Source of the DNA: Bacteroidota bacterium
GTDB lineage: Bacteria > Bacteroidota > Bacteroidia > Bacteroidales > SZUA-534
DNA length: 55,794 nt
Direction of reading: 5' to 3'
Assembly (NCBI GenBank): GCA_003250355.1
Contig: QKGS01000044.1
Coordinates: 1-55,794, forward strand
The translations under genes were made by a program, and so were the position numbers. The notes beneath the pieces were generated by a model. That model worked only from the letters and a program-made list of their open reading frames with translations, was not told the origin of the DNA and searched no databases. Shown here one piece after another: positions 44,780 to 52,880 of this stretch (the stretch's first letter is position 1; every line of letters starts with the position of its first letter).

Positions 44780-45979
44780 TTGAACAACAAACATTTAATT
44801 AATTTTATTCAAGTGAAAACATACCACATAAAGCGTAACTGGAAATACACACTCTTGTTTGTAGCAGTTTTAATTGGAGCCGCCTCACTATATTCAACCA
44901 AAAGCTTAGTAGACAAAATGAAGGTTGAAGAACGTAAAAAAATGGAGATATGGGCTGAGGCAACAAAACACTTAGCTGTTAACAACGACCTGAATGCCGA
45001 TATAAGCTTTTATGTAAATGTAATTGCCAACAATAAAACCATTCCTGTTTTTTTAACAAAGCCAACACAAAGCGGCGACAGCATTATATCAACAGCGAAT
45101 ATAAAACCGTCGAAAGCTTCAAGTCAAAAATATTTATATAAACGATTTCAGGAGATAAAAAACGGCCACGAACCTATAATAATTGACTTAGGCAAGGGGG
45201 TAAAAAATGTTATCTATTACGATGATTCCATTTTATTGCGAAAACTTTCAATATATCCATATGTTCAACTTGGTGTAATATCACTATTTGTACTTATTGC
45301 ATATTTTGCATTCAGCAGCTCACGTAAAGCAGAGCAAAACCAGGTATGGGTAGGAATGTCAAAGGAGACAGCCCATCAGCTGGGAACACCTATTTCATCG
45401 CTTAATGCATGGATTCATGTTTTGGCCGAAAATGCCGATAATGCAACATTTATACCTGAACTTGAAAAGGATGTAGCCCGTTTGAACACTATTGTGGAGC
45501 GTTTTTCAAAAATAGGCTCACTACCCGATTTGCCATTGTCGAACATTTGTGAGGTTATGCAGTCGGTAATTCAATATATGCAAAGTCGTACATCGCGTCA
45601 TATCAACATTACTTTCAATTGCGACAACGTTAGTAATTTAATAATGCCGCTTAACCCACCCTTGTTTTACTGGGTGATTGAAAATTTAGTTAAAAATGCC
45701 GCCGATGCTATGGATGGCAAAGGGGGTATTGATATAACCCTGAAAGAGATGAAAAAAGATGTAGTTATTTATGTGAGTGATACCGGGAAAGGGATACCTA
45801 AAAAACTACAACAAACCATATTCAAACCCGGATACACATCGAAAGAGCGCGGTTGGGGTTTGGGTTTATCGCTAACAAAACGGATAGTTGAGCATTATCA
45901 TAAAGGGAAAATAACGGTTCAAAATTCTGAAATAGATAAAGGGACAACTTTTAAAATAACTTTACCTAAAGATAAGTAA
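44780..45979 (+). CDS. Membrane sensor histidine kinase (orphan)
   Basis: This 399-residue kinase starts with TTG (no ATG nearby in frame before the first helix). Two helices (24-40 and 162-178) flank a periplasmic sensor of about 120 residues with no named domain. The H-box is MSKETAHQLGTPISSL with His199. The ATPase part has N-box VIENLVKNAADAMDG, DTGKGIPKK and GWGLGLSLTKR. The HQLGTP H-box is a variant seen in Bacteroidota kinases. No response regulator gene is next to it, so its partner is elsewhere. Confidence 0.9.
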   Translation: MNNKHLINFIQVKTYHIKRNWKYTLLFVAVLIGAASLYSTKSLVDKMKVEERKKMEIWAEATKHLAVNNDLNADISFYVNVIANNKTIPVFLTKPTQSGDSIISTANIKPSKASSQKYLYKRFQEIKNGHEPIIIDLGKGVKNVIYYDDSILLRKLSIYPYVQLGVISLFVLIAYFAFSSSRKAEQNQVWVGMSKETAHQLGTPISSLNAWIHVLAENADNATFIPELEKDVARLNTIVERFSKIGSLPDLPLSNICEVMQSVIQYMQSRTSRHINITFNCDNVSNLIMPLNPPLFYWVIENLVKNAADAMDGKGGIDITLKEMKKDVVIYVSDTGKGIPKKLQQTIFKPGYTSKERGWGLGLSLTKRIVEHYHKGKITVQNSEIDKGTTFKITLPKDK

Positions 45980-46144
45980 GAGTGATATTTCAAACAATGA
46001 TTACGATGCAGAGCTTTTTGTTCTCAAACCCTTACTATGTTTTGAGTTAGTATTTCTTTAAACTTTTATCAGTAAATAATTTGTATAAACCATAGCATAA
46101 ATGTAAATTTGCCCGCTTTATTTTTTATTTGGGCATTATTATTA

Positions 46145-46152
46145 TACTTTTG
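46145..46152 (+). promoter_or_regulatory. -7 promoter box of the DUF177-rpmF-plsX-fabH operon
   Basis: TACTTTTG (TAnnTTTG), 26 bases before the ATG at 46178. Confidence 0.5.
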
Positions 46153-46177
46153 CACCGTTTTTAAAATAAGTTAAAAG

Positions 46178-46693
46178 ATGGAATACAATATCCAGTACAA
46201 AGGTCTTAAAGAAGGTAAGCATAGTTTTGTATTTGATATTAATGATGCGTTCTTTAAAATATTTCCCGAATCAGAAATTGAACACGGGAAACTAACAGCA
46301 GAGGTTGAACTTACAAAACGTACTACCGGGCTTGAAGTTTTATTTACAATAAACGGAACAGTTTCGGTTGAGTGCGATCGGTGTCTCGATATGTGTGATC
46401 AAGATGTAGATGCAGAGAATAAAATGTTTTTTGAGTTTAAAAATGAGAGCAAAGAAGTAACCGATGAATTAGTATATATATCAGAATCGGAAGATACTAT
46501 CGATTTGAGTAAATATATATATGAATTTATAATACTTGCATTGCCTTTGCAAAGAATTCATGGCGACAATGAAGAGGGTGAAAGTATGTGTAATCCCGAT
46601 ATGTTGGCGCGCTTGAACAGTATGAATGTCAATAACGATGATGATGAGATAGATGATCCCCGATGGGATAAATTGAGAGGTTTAATTAATTAA
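46178..46693 (+). CDS. DUF177 / YceD-family protein
   Basis: This 171-residue protein belongs to the YceD (DUF177) family, which precedes rpmF in most bacteria and is linked to 23S rRNA accumulation. The family core VECDRCLDMCDQDVDAE (CxxC, about residues 68-71) and a following FEFKNES are present. The C-terminus is acidic (NNDDDEIDDPRWDKLRGL). First gene of a classic operon with rpmF 11 bases downstream. Confidence 0.92.
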   Translation: MEYNIQYKGLKEGKHSFVFDINDAFFKIFPESEIEHGKLTAEVELTKRTTGLEVLFTINGTVSVECDRCLDMCDQDVDAENKMFFEFKNESKEVTDELVYISESEDTIDLSKYIYEFIILALPLQRIHGDNEEGESMCNPDMLARLNSMNVNNDDDEIDDPRWDKLRGLIN

Positions 46694-46704
46694 AGAGTTT
46701 TAAA

Positions 46705-46890
46705 ATGGCACATCCTAAACACAAAACATCTAAGCAAAGAAGAAATAAAAGAAGGACTCACTACAAAGCAGTAGCTCCAACTTTAGCTGCATGTTCAAAC
46801 TGTGGTACGGCTACAAAATACCACCATGTATGTCCTGAGTGTGGTTACTATCGCGGTAAGCTTGCAGTAGAAAAAGAAGTAGTTGCTTAA
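46705..46890 (+). CDS. rpmF: Ribosomal protein L32
   Basis: This 61-residue large-subunit protein begins AHPKHKTSKQRRNKRRTHYK after Met and has two CxxC pairs (CSNCG and CPECG) that hold zinc, so it is the zinc-binding C+ form. It lies between DUF177 and plsX as in many bacteria. Confidence 0.97.
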   Translation: MAHPKHKTSKQRRNKRRTHYKAVAPTLAACSNCGTATKYHHVCPECGYYRGKLAVEKEVVA

Positions 46891-46904
46891 TTAAATAAGC
46901 ATTT

Positions 46905-47846
46905 ATGAGAATTGGTTTGGATATATTGGGAGGAGACTTTGCTCCTGACGCAACAGTAAAAGGAGCTATTCTTGCCCAAAAAGAACTGCCTGCCGAAGTG
47001 CAGTTGGTGTTAATTGGCGATAAAGATAAAATCGTTGAGATATGTAATGCACAAAATTTCGATTACAATAAATTTGAAATAGTGCATACCACCGACTGTA
47101 TAACCATGGCAGATCACCCCGCCAAAGCATTTAGCGCTAAGCCCGATTCAAGTATAGCTTTGGGCTTTAAGCTTTTATATGCCAATAAAATTGATGGTTT
47201 TGCCAGCGCCGGAAATACCGGGGCTATGCTGGTTGGGGCTATGTATACAATAAAATCAATACCCGGTGTTATTCGACCTTGCATTTCTACCGAAATGCCA
47301 CAGCTTGGCGAAACACCTTCATTGTTGCTCGATGTAGGCATTAACCCCGACTGTCGTCCCGATGTTCTGTATCAGTACGGAGTATTGGGTTCAGTATATG
47401 CTCGCCAACTTTATGGCGTAGAAAATCCAAAAGTTGCTTTACTTAATATAGGTGAAGAAGACCAAAAAGGTAATCTTGTAGCCAAGAGTACTTTTGAGCT
47501 TATGAAAGACAGTAAAGACTTTAATTTCATTGGCAATGTTGAAGGTAATCAGCTTTTTGGACATTGCCCGGCCGACGTGGTGGTATGCGATGGTTTTACC
47601 GGAAATATTGTACTAAAAGAAGCTGAAGGCTTTTATGAGCTTATAAAAAAGAGAAACATCAGCGACGAATTTTTTGACCGCTTCAATTCCGAATCATACG
47701 GAGGTACACCTATTTTAGGTGTTAATGCTCCTGTTATTATAGGACATGGTGCATCTAACGATATAGCTATCAGAAATATGGTTATGAAAACCAAAAGTGT
47801 AATTGAAGCAGAAGTATGTGAAATAATAAAAGACCTTTATAAATAA
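46905..47846 (+). CDS. plsX: Phosphate acyltransferase PlsX
   Basis: This 313-residue enzyme makes acyl-phosphate from acyl-ACP for phospholipid synthesis. Signature parts: [18 protein letters not shown] (usual MDxMGGDxAP), [47 protein letters not shown] and [17 protein letters not shown]. The stop overlaps the fabH start by one base. Confidence 0.96.
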   Translation: MRIGLDILGGDFAPDATVKGAILAQKELPAEVQLVLIGDKDKIVEICNAQNFDYNKFEIVHTTDCITMADHPAKAFSAKPDSSIALGFKLLYANKIDGFASAGNTGAMLVGAMYTIKSIPGVIRPCISTEMPQLGETPSLLLDVGINPDCRPDVLYQYGVLGSVYARQLYGVENPKVALLNIGEEDQKGNLVAKSTFELMKDSKDFNFIGNVEGNQLFGHCPADVVVCDGFTGNIVLKEAEGFYELIKKRNISDEFFDRFNSESYGGTPILGVNAPVIIGHGASNDIAIRNMVMKTKSVIEAEVCEIIKDLYK

Positions 47847-48853
47847 TGTCAAAAATAAAAGCAGCTATTACCGGTGTAGGAGCATATGTTCCTGAATACA
47901 TACTCAACAACCATGAGTTAAGCCAGATGGTTGATACCTCTGACGAGTGGATAATGTCGCGCGTAGGCATTAAAGAACGTCACATTCTGAAAGGTGAAGG
48001 TTTAGGGGTATCGTATATGGGTGAAAGAGCTGTTAAGCAATTGTTTGAAAAAACAGGCGTATCACCCGACGACATTGATTTAGTATTATGTTCAACGGTT
48101 ACGCCCGATATGCCATTTCCTGCAACTGCAAGTATTATTGCCGATAAAGTAGGAATTAAAAATGCATTCCATTTCGACATTAATGCCGGATGTTCGGGTT
48201 TTATTTTTACATTCATTACAGCTGCCAAGTTTATAGAATCGGGGCATTATAAAAAGGTACTTCTTGTAAGTGCCGAAAAAATGTCGGGTATTACCGACTA
48301 TACTGACCGCACCACTTGTCCGCTTTTTGGCGATGCTGCAACTGCTGTTTTAATTGAACCAACTACTGACGATAATTCAGGAATGGTTGATTATATTGCC
48401 AAATCAGATGGTTTTGGTCGCAATCACTTATATATGAAAGGTGGAGGCTCTTGTTATCCTGCATCGCAGCAAACTATCGACAATAAAATGCATTACATAT
48501 ATCAGGATGGGCAAACAGTATTTAAAAATGCAGTATCGAATATGGCCGATGTTTCAGTTGAAATAATGGAACGCAACAACCTTACCGCTGATGATTTGGC
48601 ATGGCTTGTTCCACATCAGGCTAATATGCGTATTATTGATGCAACTGCCCGCAGAATGGGTTTGTCTCCTGAAAAAGTGATGATTAATATCCAAAACTAC
48701 GGAAATACAACCTCAGCAACCATTCCTTTATGTTTATGGGAATGGGAGAACCAGCTTAAAAAAGGTGAGAATATTGTATTGTCGGCTTTTGGAGCCGGGT
48801 TTACCTGGGGTACTATTTTACTTAAATGGGCTTACGACGGCGATAAAATATAA
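47846..48853 (+). CDS. fabH: 3-oxoacyl-ACP synthase III (FabH)
   Basis: This 335-residue enzyme starts fatty-acid synthesis by condensing acetyl-CoA with malonyl-ACP. The catalytic triad is present: Cys116 (INAGCSGF), His257 (LVPHQANMR) and Asn287 ([11 protein letters not shown]). [16 protein letters not shown] ends the chain. It is coupled to plsX by a TAATG overlap. Confidence 0.97.
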   Translation: MSKIKAAITGVGAYVPEYILNNHELSQMVDTSDEWIMSRVGIKERHILKGEGLGVSYMGERAVKQLFEKTGVSPDDIDLVLCSTVTPDMPFPATASIIADKVGIKNAFHFDINAGCSGFIFTFITAAKFIESGHYKKVLLVSAEKMSGITDYTDRTTCPLFGDAATAVLIEPTTDDNSGMVDYIAKSDGFGRNHLYMKGGGSCYPASQQTIDNKMHYIYQDGQTVFKNAVSNMADVSVEIMERNNLTADDLAWLVPHQANMRIIDATARRMGLSPEKVMINIQNYGNTTSATIPLCLWEWENQLKKGENIVLSAFGAGFTWGTILLKWAYDGDKI

Positions 48854-48932
48854 TTTTGTTTTTATCGTTTTTAAAATGTTTAAAAATTAATATTTTTAAC
48901 AAATCTTTGACAACAAATAAACCAAATTAGAG

Positions 48933-49325
48933 ATGGCTAAAGCATTTGAAACAGAACAAAAACAAATTAATATTATAGGAGCCGGCACTTCAATTACCGG
49001 CGACGTAAATTGCTCAGGCGATATTCGTATTGACGGCAATCTGGTTGGAAACCTTAATGTTCAAGGTAGATTAGTTATAGGCAATTCGGGAAGTATAAAA
49101 GGTGAAGTTACTTGTAAAAATTCCGAGATAGAGGGTAAAATTGAAGGTAAAATCACAGTTGCCGAATTATTGTCGCTTAAATCTACTTCACAAATACTTG
49201 GTGATATTGTTACCACAAAAATGGCAGTAGAACCGGGAGCTGTATTTACAGGAACTTGTAAAATGGATGTTAAACCGGCCGCAACAAGTTTTGCAGCAAA
49301 ACCTATCGATGACAAAAAGAAATAA
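48933..49325 (+). CDS. Bactofilin (polymer-forming cytoskeletal protein)
   Basis: This 130-residue protein has the bactofilin beta-helix with repeats such as GTSITGDVNCSGDIRIDGNL, VQGRLVIGNSGSIKGEV and SEIEGKIEGKITVAELL. Unstructured, Lys-rich ends flank it, as usual. Bactofilins polymerise without nucleotide and help shape cells or place enzymes. Its end overlaps the AtpZ-like gene by 17 bases. Confidence 0.93.
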   Translation: MAKAFETEQKQINIIGAGTSITGDVNCSGDIRIDGNLVGNLNVQGRLVIGNSGSIKGEVTCKNSEIEGKIEGKITVAELLSLKSTSQILGDIVTTKMAVEPGAVFTGTCKMDVKPAATSFAAKPIDDKKK

Positions 49326-49530
49326 AAAAAATAACAGAGATATAAGAAATTATGCCAGGTATTCGGGGCTTGCCTTTGAAATGCTTGGCATAATTTTTTT
49401 AGGCACATTTGCAGGTGTTAAAATTGATGCCCGAATGAGTAATGATATTCCGGTGTTTACAATTATACTATCTCTGTTTTCGGTAGTAGCAGCTTTGTAT
49501 ATCGTACTTAAAGATTTAATAAAAAAATAG
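49309..49530 (+). CDS. AtpZ/AtpI-family small membrane protein
   Basis: This 73-residue protein starts at ATG 49309 (MTKRNKKNNRDIRNYARYSG), inside the bactofilin 3' end; an upstream start at 49267 would be an artefact of overlap. Two membrane helices (about 22-42 and 48-68) and the GLAFEMLGIIFLGTFAGVKI core match the AtpZ/AtpI family (PF09527). These are associated with F-type ATP synthase operons. Here no atp gene follows; a PfkB kinase does. Confidence 0.85.
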   Translation: MTKRNKKNNRDIRNYARYSGLAFEMLGIIFLGTFAGVKIDARMSNDIPVFTIILSLFSVVAALYIVLKDLIKK

Positions 49531-49553
49531 ACTCAATATAAAATTAATTAGAT

Positions 49554-50519
49554 ATGGCAAAAATACTTGGTTTGGGCAATGCTTTGGTTGATATTATGAC
49601 CCGAATAGATAATGATAATGTACTTGCAGAATTGAATTTACCGAAAGGTAGTATGCAATTGGTTGATGGTGCAACATCGGCTAAAGTATCAGAAAAAACT
49701 GAACAGTTTGAAAAGAAACTTGCTTCGGGTGGTTCGGCAGCCAATACCATTCACGGTATTGCAAAGCTTGGTGTTGAGACCGGATTTATCGGAAAAGTTG
49801 GTAAGGATGAAACCGGAGCTATATTTAAAAACGATATGCTGAGTGCGGGAATTAAGCCATTATTGCTTGAAAGTAATACGGAATCGGGAAAGGCGATTGC
49901 TTTGGTATCACCCGATTCAGAACGTACTTTTGCTACCTTTTTAGGTGCAGCAGTTGAGCTGTCGGCTTCCGACTTGAATATTGAACAGTTTAACGGATAT
50001 GATATTTTTCATATTGAAGGTTATTTGGTACAGAATCATGAATTAATTGAAACAGCCGTAAAACTTGCCAAGCAGGCAGGAGTTAAGGTATCGCTCGATT
50101 TGGCTGCATTTAATGTTGTTGAAGCTAATTTAGATTTTCTAAAACGCATTATAGCAGAGTATGTCGATATAGTATTTGCTAACGAGGAAGAGGCAAAAGC
50201 CTATACCGGCAAAACTCCTAAAGATGCCTTAAATGAAATAGCGGAACAATGCGAGACAGCTGTTGTTAAAATGGGTAAGGATGGCTCATTTATTAAAAAT
50301 AATGGCAATGTATATAAAGTTGGTGTTATTGATGTTAACCCCATTGACACAACAGGAGCCGGCGACTTATATGCAGCAGGTTTTTTGAGCGGATTGGTGA
50401 AAGGTAAATCGTTCAATGAATGTGGTCGCTGGGGTGCATTATTATCGGGTAAGGTTATTGAGGTAATTGGTGCTAAAATGGAGGAATCAACCTGGAATTA
50501 TATAAGAGAGCAATTATAA
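49554..50519 (+). CDS. PfkB-family carbohydrate/adenosine kinase
   Basis: This 321-residue ribokinase-fold enzyme has the PfkB signatures GGSAANTIHGIAKLGVETGF and IDTTGAGDLYAAGFLSGLV, the latter with the catalytic Asp and the anion hole. VDIVFANEEEAKAYTG is also typical. It most resembles adenosine-kinase-like Bacteroidota proteins, but the sugar or nucleoside substrate is not certain. A terminator hairpin follows the stop. Confidence 0.92.
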   Translation: MAKILGLGNALVDIMTRIDNDNVLAELNLPKGSMQLVDGATSAKVSEKTEQFEKKLASGGSAANTIHGIAKLGVETGFIGKVGKDETGAIFKNDMLSAGIKPLLLESNTESGKAIALVSPDSERTFATFLGAAVELSASDLNIEQFNGYDIFHIEGYLVQNHELIETAVKLAKQAGVKVSLDLAAFNVVEANLDFLKRIIAEYVDIVFANEEEAKAYTGKTPKDALNEIAEQCETAVVKMGKDGSFIKNNGNVYKVGVIDVNPIDTTGAGDLYAAGFLSGLVKGKSFNECGRWGALLSGKVIEVIGAKMEESTWNYIREQL

Positions 50520-50530
50520 GCAATAATATG

Positions 50531-50564
50531 AAGAGGATGTTCAAAATTGATCATCCTCTTTTTT
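50531..50564. terminator. Terminator shared by convergent genes
   Basis: AAGAGGATG (50531-50539) pairs with CATCCTCTT (50552-50560), followed by TTTT. It ends the PfkB gene on the plus strand and overlaps the last codons of the minus-strand gene ending at 50541. Confidence 0.75.
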
Positions 50565-51086
50565 ACATATTAATAACTTGCTTGTGTTCTGTTCAAAAAT
50601 TTTCATGTCGTTATATGGGTCAAATATTGAATTGGTTATAAAAGTATCCTCTTCAATATTAACATATCCTTTAATAAATTGAGGAGCAAGCTTGTACATA
50701 AATTCACCATCAGAATTTTTTACAGGTTCTTTAATTGTAAGTGCTTCATAAAAATGATGATTAACCCCCTCAAGCAGTTTAGTATATTTTTTAGCCATAT
50801 CTCTCGATATTTGTATTATTATGGTATAACTACCGTACATTTTACGTGTCATGGTAAAATACTCTATTGTTAGAGGGTCGCGCAACGATACCATATCGGT
50901 AGTATATTCAAGATGCGAAACAAACCTGAATCCTTTACGCAATATACGTACTGCCGTTTCTTCAGTATTAGTATTGTGCAAAAAAGTAAGCACATTTTCG
51001 TCATTCCCAATCATTTTTGTCAAAAGGCTTACTTTTGAATCGACTGAAAAAGTATTATCCCCCTTTTTATTTCGGAAAAACTTCAT
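50541..51086 (-). CDS. Protein of unknown function
   Basis: I do not recognise a family with confidence. The 181-residue protein is soluble with no signal peptide. The pattern FLHNTNTEETAVRILRKGFRF, a central YTIIIQISRDMAKKY and a later LAPQFIKGYVNIEED vaguely recall ADP-ribosyltransferase-like folds, where a helix IL..GF and a P.(Y/F)I.G strand are common, but no clear catalytic triad is seen. It is last in a minus-strand trio and overlaps the preceding thioredoxin-like gene by 20 bases, so it is translated in that operon. No role is assigned. Confidence 0.6.
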   Translation of the reverse strand: MKFFRNKKGDNTFSVDSKVSLLTKMIGNDENVLTFLHNTNTEETAVRILRKGFRFVSHLEYTTDMVSLRDPLTIEYFTMTRKMYGSYTIIIQISRDMAKKYTKLLEGVNHHFYEALTIKEPVKNSDGEFMYKLAPQFIKGYVNIEEDTFITNSIFDPYNDMKIFEQNTSKLLICKKEDDQF

Positions 51087-51567
51087 CGTATATTACTCTT
51101 TTAATTGATTCAAAATGCTTATAATCAGATAATTCAGAAACATATATTACCTGTAAATTTCGGTCTGTTATTACTACTTGCGGGTGTGAACCGGTAATGT
51201 TATATAGCTTAAAAACATCTGATTTGTAATTAGAAATAATTGGAAAAGATATTTTTGATTTTCTTAATAATCTACGTTGCGTTATGTTATGGCTAATGCA
51301 GAAAATTTTGAATTTTTCATTTTTAAGCGAACACCATAATTCGTTCTCCACCTTCTGCAATAGCTTTTGATATTGACTGTTGTATTCATTCACAAACAAT
51401 AGAACAATAACATTGCCATTGTAACTATGCAAGTTTGTTTCATTTTTATAAATGTCGCAGAATGAATAATTAGGAGCAGTATTATTAATTAAGTTGCTCA
51501 CAGTGTGAGTTTGCTGCCCATTTAACGAAAGTGAAAATAGCAGAAAAATAATTAACGCTGTTTTCAT
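51067..51567 (-). CDS. Secreted thioredoxin-fold protein lacking the active-site cysteines
   Basis: This 166-residue protein has a signal peptide (1-18, ending LSLNGQQ). The TlpA-like fold is recognisable: NTAPNYSFCDIYKNETNLHS, then VIVLLFVNEYNSQYQKLLQK where active members have FWASWCxPCxK. The two Cys positions are Asn63 and Tyr66. The later cis-Pro segment TGSHPQVVITDRNLQVIYV is kept. It therefore cannot do CxxC chemistry; a binding or scaffold role is inferred. It sits between a Rieske-like lipoprotein (9 bases upstream) and an unknown gene. Confidence 0.78.
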   Translation of the reverse strand: MKTALIIFLLFSLSLNGQQTHTVSNLINNTAPNYSFCDIYKNETNLHSYNGNVIVLLFVNEYNSQYQKLLQKVENELWCSLKNEKFKIFCISHNITQRRLLRKSKISFPIISNYKSDVFKLYNITGSHPQVVITDRNLQVIYVSELSDYKHFESIKRVIYDEVFPK

Positions 51568-51576
51568 TTATTTGTA

Positions 51577-52011
51577 TTAGTTATGAACGGTTAAATAATC
51601 GGAGCCGTTAAAGCTGGTATTGTATTCACGCAGAGATTGTTGAGCCGGCCCTTTATAAACAGAGCCTGAAAATATCCAGAACTGTGAACCGCAACAGTTA
51701 CATTCAACATACGAATGGTTTGCCTTGTTGCTAACTCGACATCCTTCGGTATACACATCGTAAGTGCAGGTGCGGTCATATGCCTTAAAGTTATCTACAT
51801 CGGCACGGTACAGAAGTATTCCGTTAACTCCACCGTGAACCATTACATAACCACCCGGAGCATTTAGTTCCTGATATTCGGGGTCGTTCAAGTTAATTGA
51901 AAAATTTACGTAAGCACCCGGCACTTTATTGGTGTCTTTGCCACATGAAGTAAAACTTACTAAAACTGTGAAAATGAGCAAAAACCTTATTATATTTGTT
52001 AGAATAGTCAT
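51577..52011 (-). CDS. Rieske-like lipoprotein with altered cluster ligands
   Basis: This 144-residue lipoprotein (lipobox FTSC, Cys23) has a Rieske-type layout: DRTCTYDVYTEGC, about 12 residues, then YVECNCCGSQFWIFSGSVYK and GPAQQSL. Normal Rieske proteins have CxH and CPCH, with both His binding the 2Fe-2S cluster. Here they are Cys82-Thr-Tyr84 and Cys104-Asn-Cys106-Cys107, so one His is Tyr and the other Cys. Cys91 and Cys106 match the usual disulfide pair. It may bind an unusual cluster, or none. First gene of the minus-strand trio; a divergent gene starts only 14 bases away. Confidence 0.78.
   Translation of the reverse strand: MTILTNIIRFLLIFTVLVSFTSCGKDTNKVPGAYVNFSINLNDPEYQELNAPGGYVMVHGGVNGILLYRADVDNFKAYDRTCTYDVYTEGCRVSNKANHSYVECNCCGSQFWIFSGSVYKGPAQQSLREYNTSFNGSDYLTVHN
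51991..51998 (+). promoter_or_regulatory. -7 promoter box for the gene at 52026, inside the Rieske gene
   Basis: TATATTTG (TAnnTTTG) lies within the first codons of the divergent Rieske-like gene, 28 bases before the TTG start at 52026. Confidence 0.4.
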
Positions 52012-52025
52012 AATTTAAATCTGTT

Positions 52026-52397
52026 TTGATATTACGTTTTTTAATAATTATTTGTTGCACCTTGGCATTGAATACTGTTTTGTCGGCACAGAATCAGTAC
52101 AAATATAGTGTTGATGCTAAATCTGACAAAAAACTAACAGTATCAATTGTCCGTTTTATTAAAGGCGATAAAATGTACAGGGCAGCTTGCAAAGAGAGTA
52201 AAATGAGAATAAAAGAGCGCAAAGCTCAGGATAAAGCTGCCAAAAAACATACACGCTCAATTCAGCAAAAAGAGGTACAAAAGCGGATGAAACAAAACGA
52301 GAAAAAGGCAAATAGAAATAATACAGGAAATGAAACAATAGTAAGCTGGTTCAGAAAAAAAGAGTATAATTACAGAAAAACAAAACAAAAACAATAA
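52026..52397 (+). CDS. Small basic secreted protein of unknown function
   Basis: This 123-residue protein starts with TTG (no ATG available before the signal peptide). The signal peptide is MILRFLIIICCTLALNTVLSA with cleavage before QNQYKYS. The mature part is strongly basic, with a Lys/Arg/Gln-rich stretch of heptad-like character (RIKERKAQDKAAKKHTRS and onward). No family recognised. It is 2 bases upstream of a small membrane protein and likely co-transcribed. Confidence 0.65.
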   Translation: MILRFLIIICCTLALNTVLSAQNQYKYSVDAKSDKKLTVSIVRFIKGDKMYRAACKESKMRIKERKAQDKAAKKHTRSIQQKEVQKRMKQNEKKANRNNTGNETIVSWFRKKEYNYRKTKQKQ

Positions 52398-52399
52398 AT

Positions 52400-52765
52400 A
52401 TGGACGATTTCGGACAGATAATAGGTTTGATACTTGCAATACTTTTTTTTGCAGTTGGGGCTCTTCGCAAAAAAAATAAAGCCGGCAGTGCGCAGCAAAC
52501 TACCGCTAAAGAAAATGACATATTCGATGTATTGTTTGATAGCGGATTAACCAACAACGACGATATTTTTGTACAAGCACGAGCAACAAACAGAGTTTAT
52601 GAACCGACTGAAGAAAAGAAAGTACAGATGGTTGAAAATGTACAGCCACAGGTAGTACACAATGAAAAAAAGGTTGTAAAACAGGTAAAAACCAAAAAGA
52701 AAAATAAGTTCGATATAAAACAGGCAGTTATATATTCAGAAATACTTAACCGAAAGTACACCTAG
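52400..52765 (+). CDS. Small single-pass membrane protein of unknown function
   Basis: This 121-residue protein has one N-terminal helix (about 5-22, GQIIGLILAILFFAVGAL), then a KKNK stop-transfer and a disordered, charged cytoplasmic tail. It ends with a short helix KQAVIYSEILNRKYT. This layout is common in Bacteroidota but unnamed. It is followed by greA with its own promoter. Confidence 0.7.
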   Translation: MDDFGQIIGLILAILFFAVGALRKKNKAGSAQQTTAKENDIFDVLFDSGLTNNDDIFVQARATNRVYEPTEEKKVQMVENVQPQVVHNEKKVVKQVKTKKKNKFDIKQAVIYSEILNRKYT

Positions 52766-52797
52766 AAATATTCTTTTAGTTTTGAAATAAAAATTTA

Positions 52798-52805
52798 TAA
52801 CTTTG
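52798..52805 (+). promoter_or_regulatory. -7 promoter box of greA
   Basis: TAACTTTG (TAnnTTTG). Transcription would start near 52812 and leave a leader of about 70 bases that contains a terminator-like hairpin. Confidence 0.5.
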
Positions 52806-52828
52806 TAATAAATTAATTAAACGAATAG

Positions 52829-52854
52829 TCCCTCTGATTATGGGGGATTTTTTT
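52829..52854 (+). terminator. Terminator-like hairpin in the greA leader (possible attenuator)
   Basis: TCCCTC (52829-52834) pairs with GGGGGA (52842-52847, one G-T pair), followed by seven T (52848-52854). It lies between the -7 box and the greA start at 52881, so it can stop leader transcripts early. Confidence 0.5.
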
Positions 52855-52880
52855 ATGCAACGTATTTAAACACAATCATT

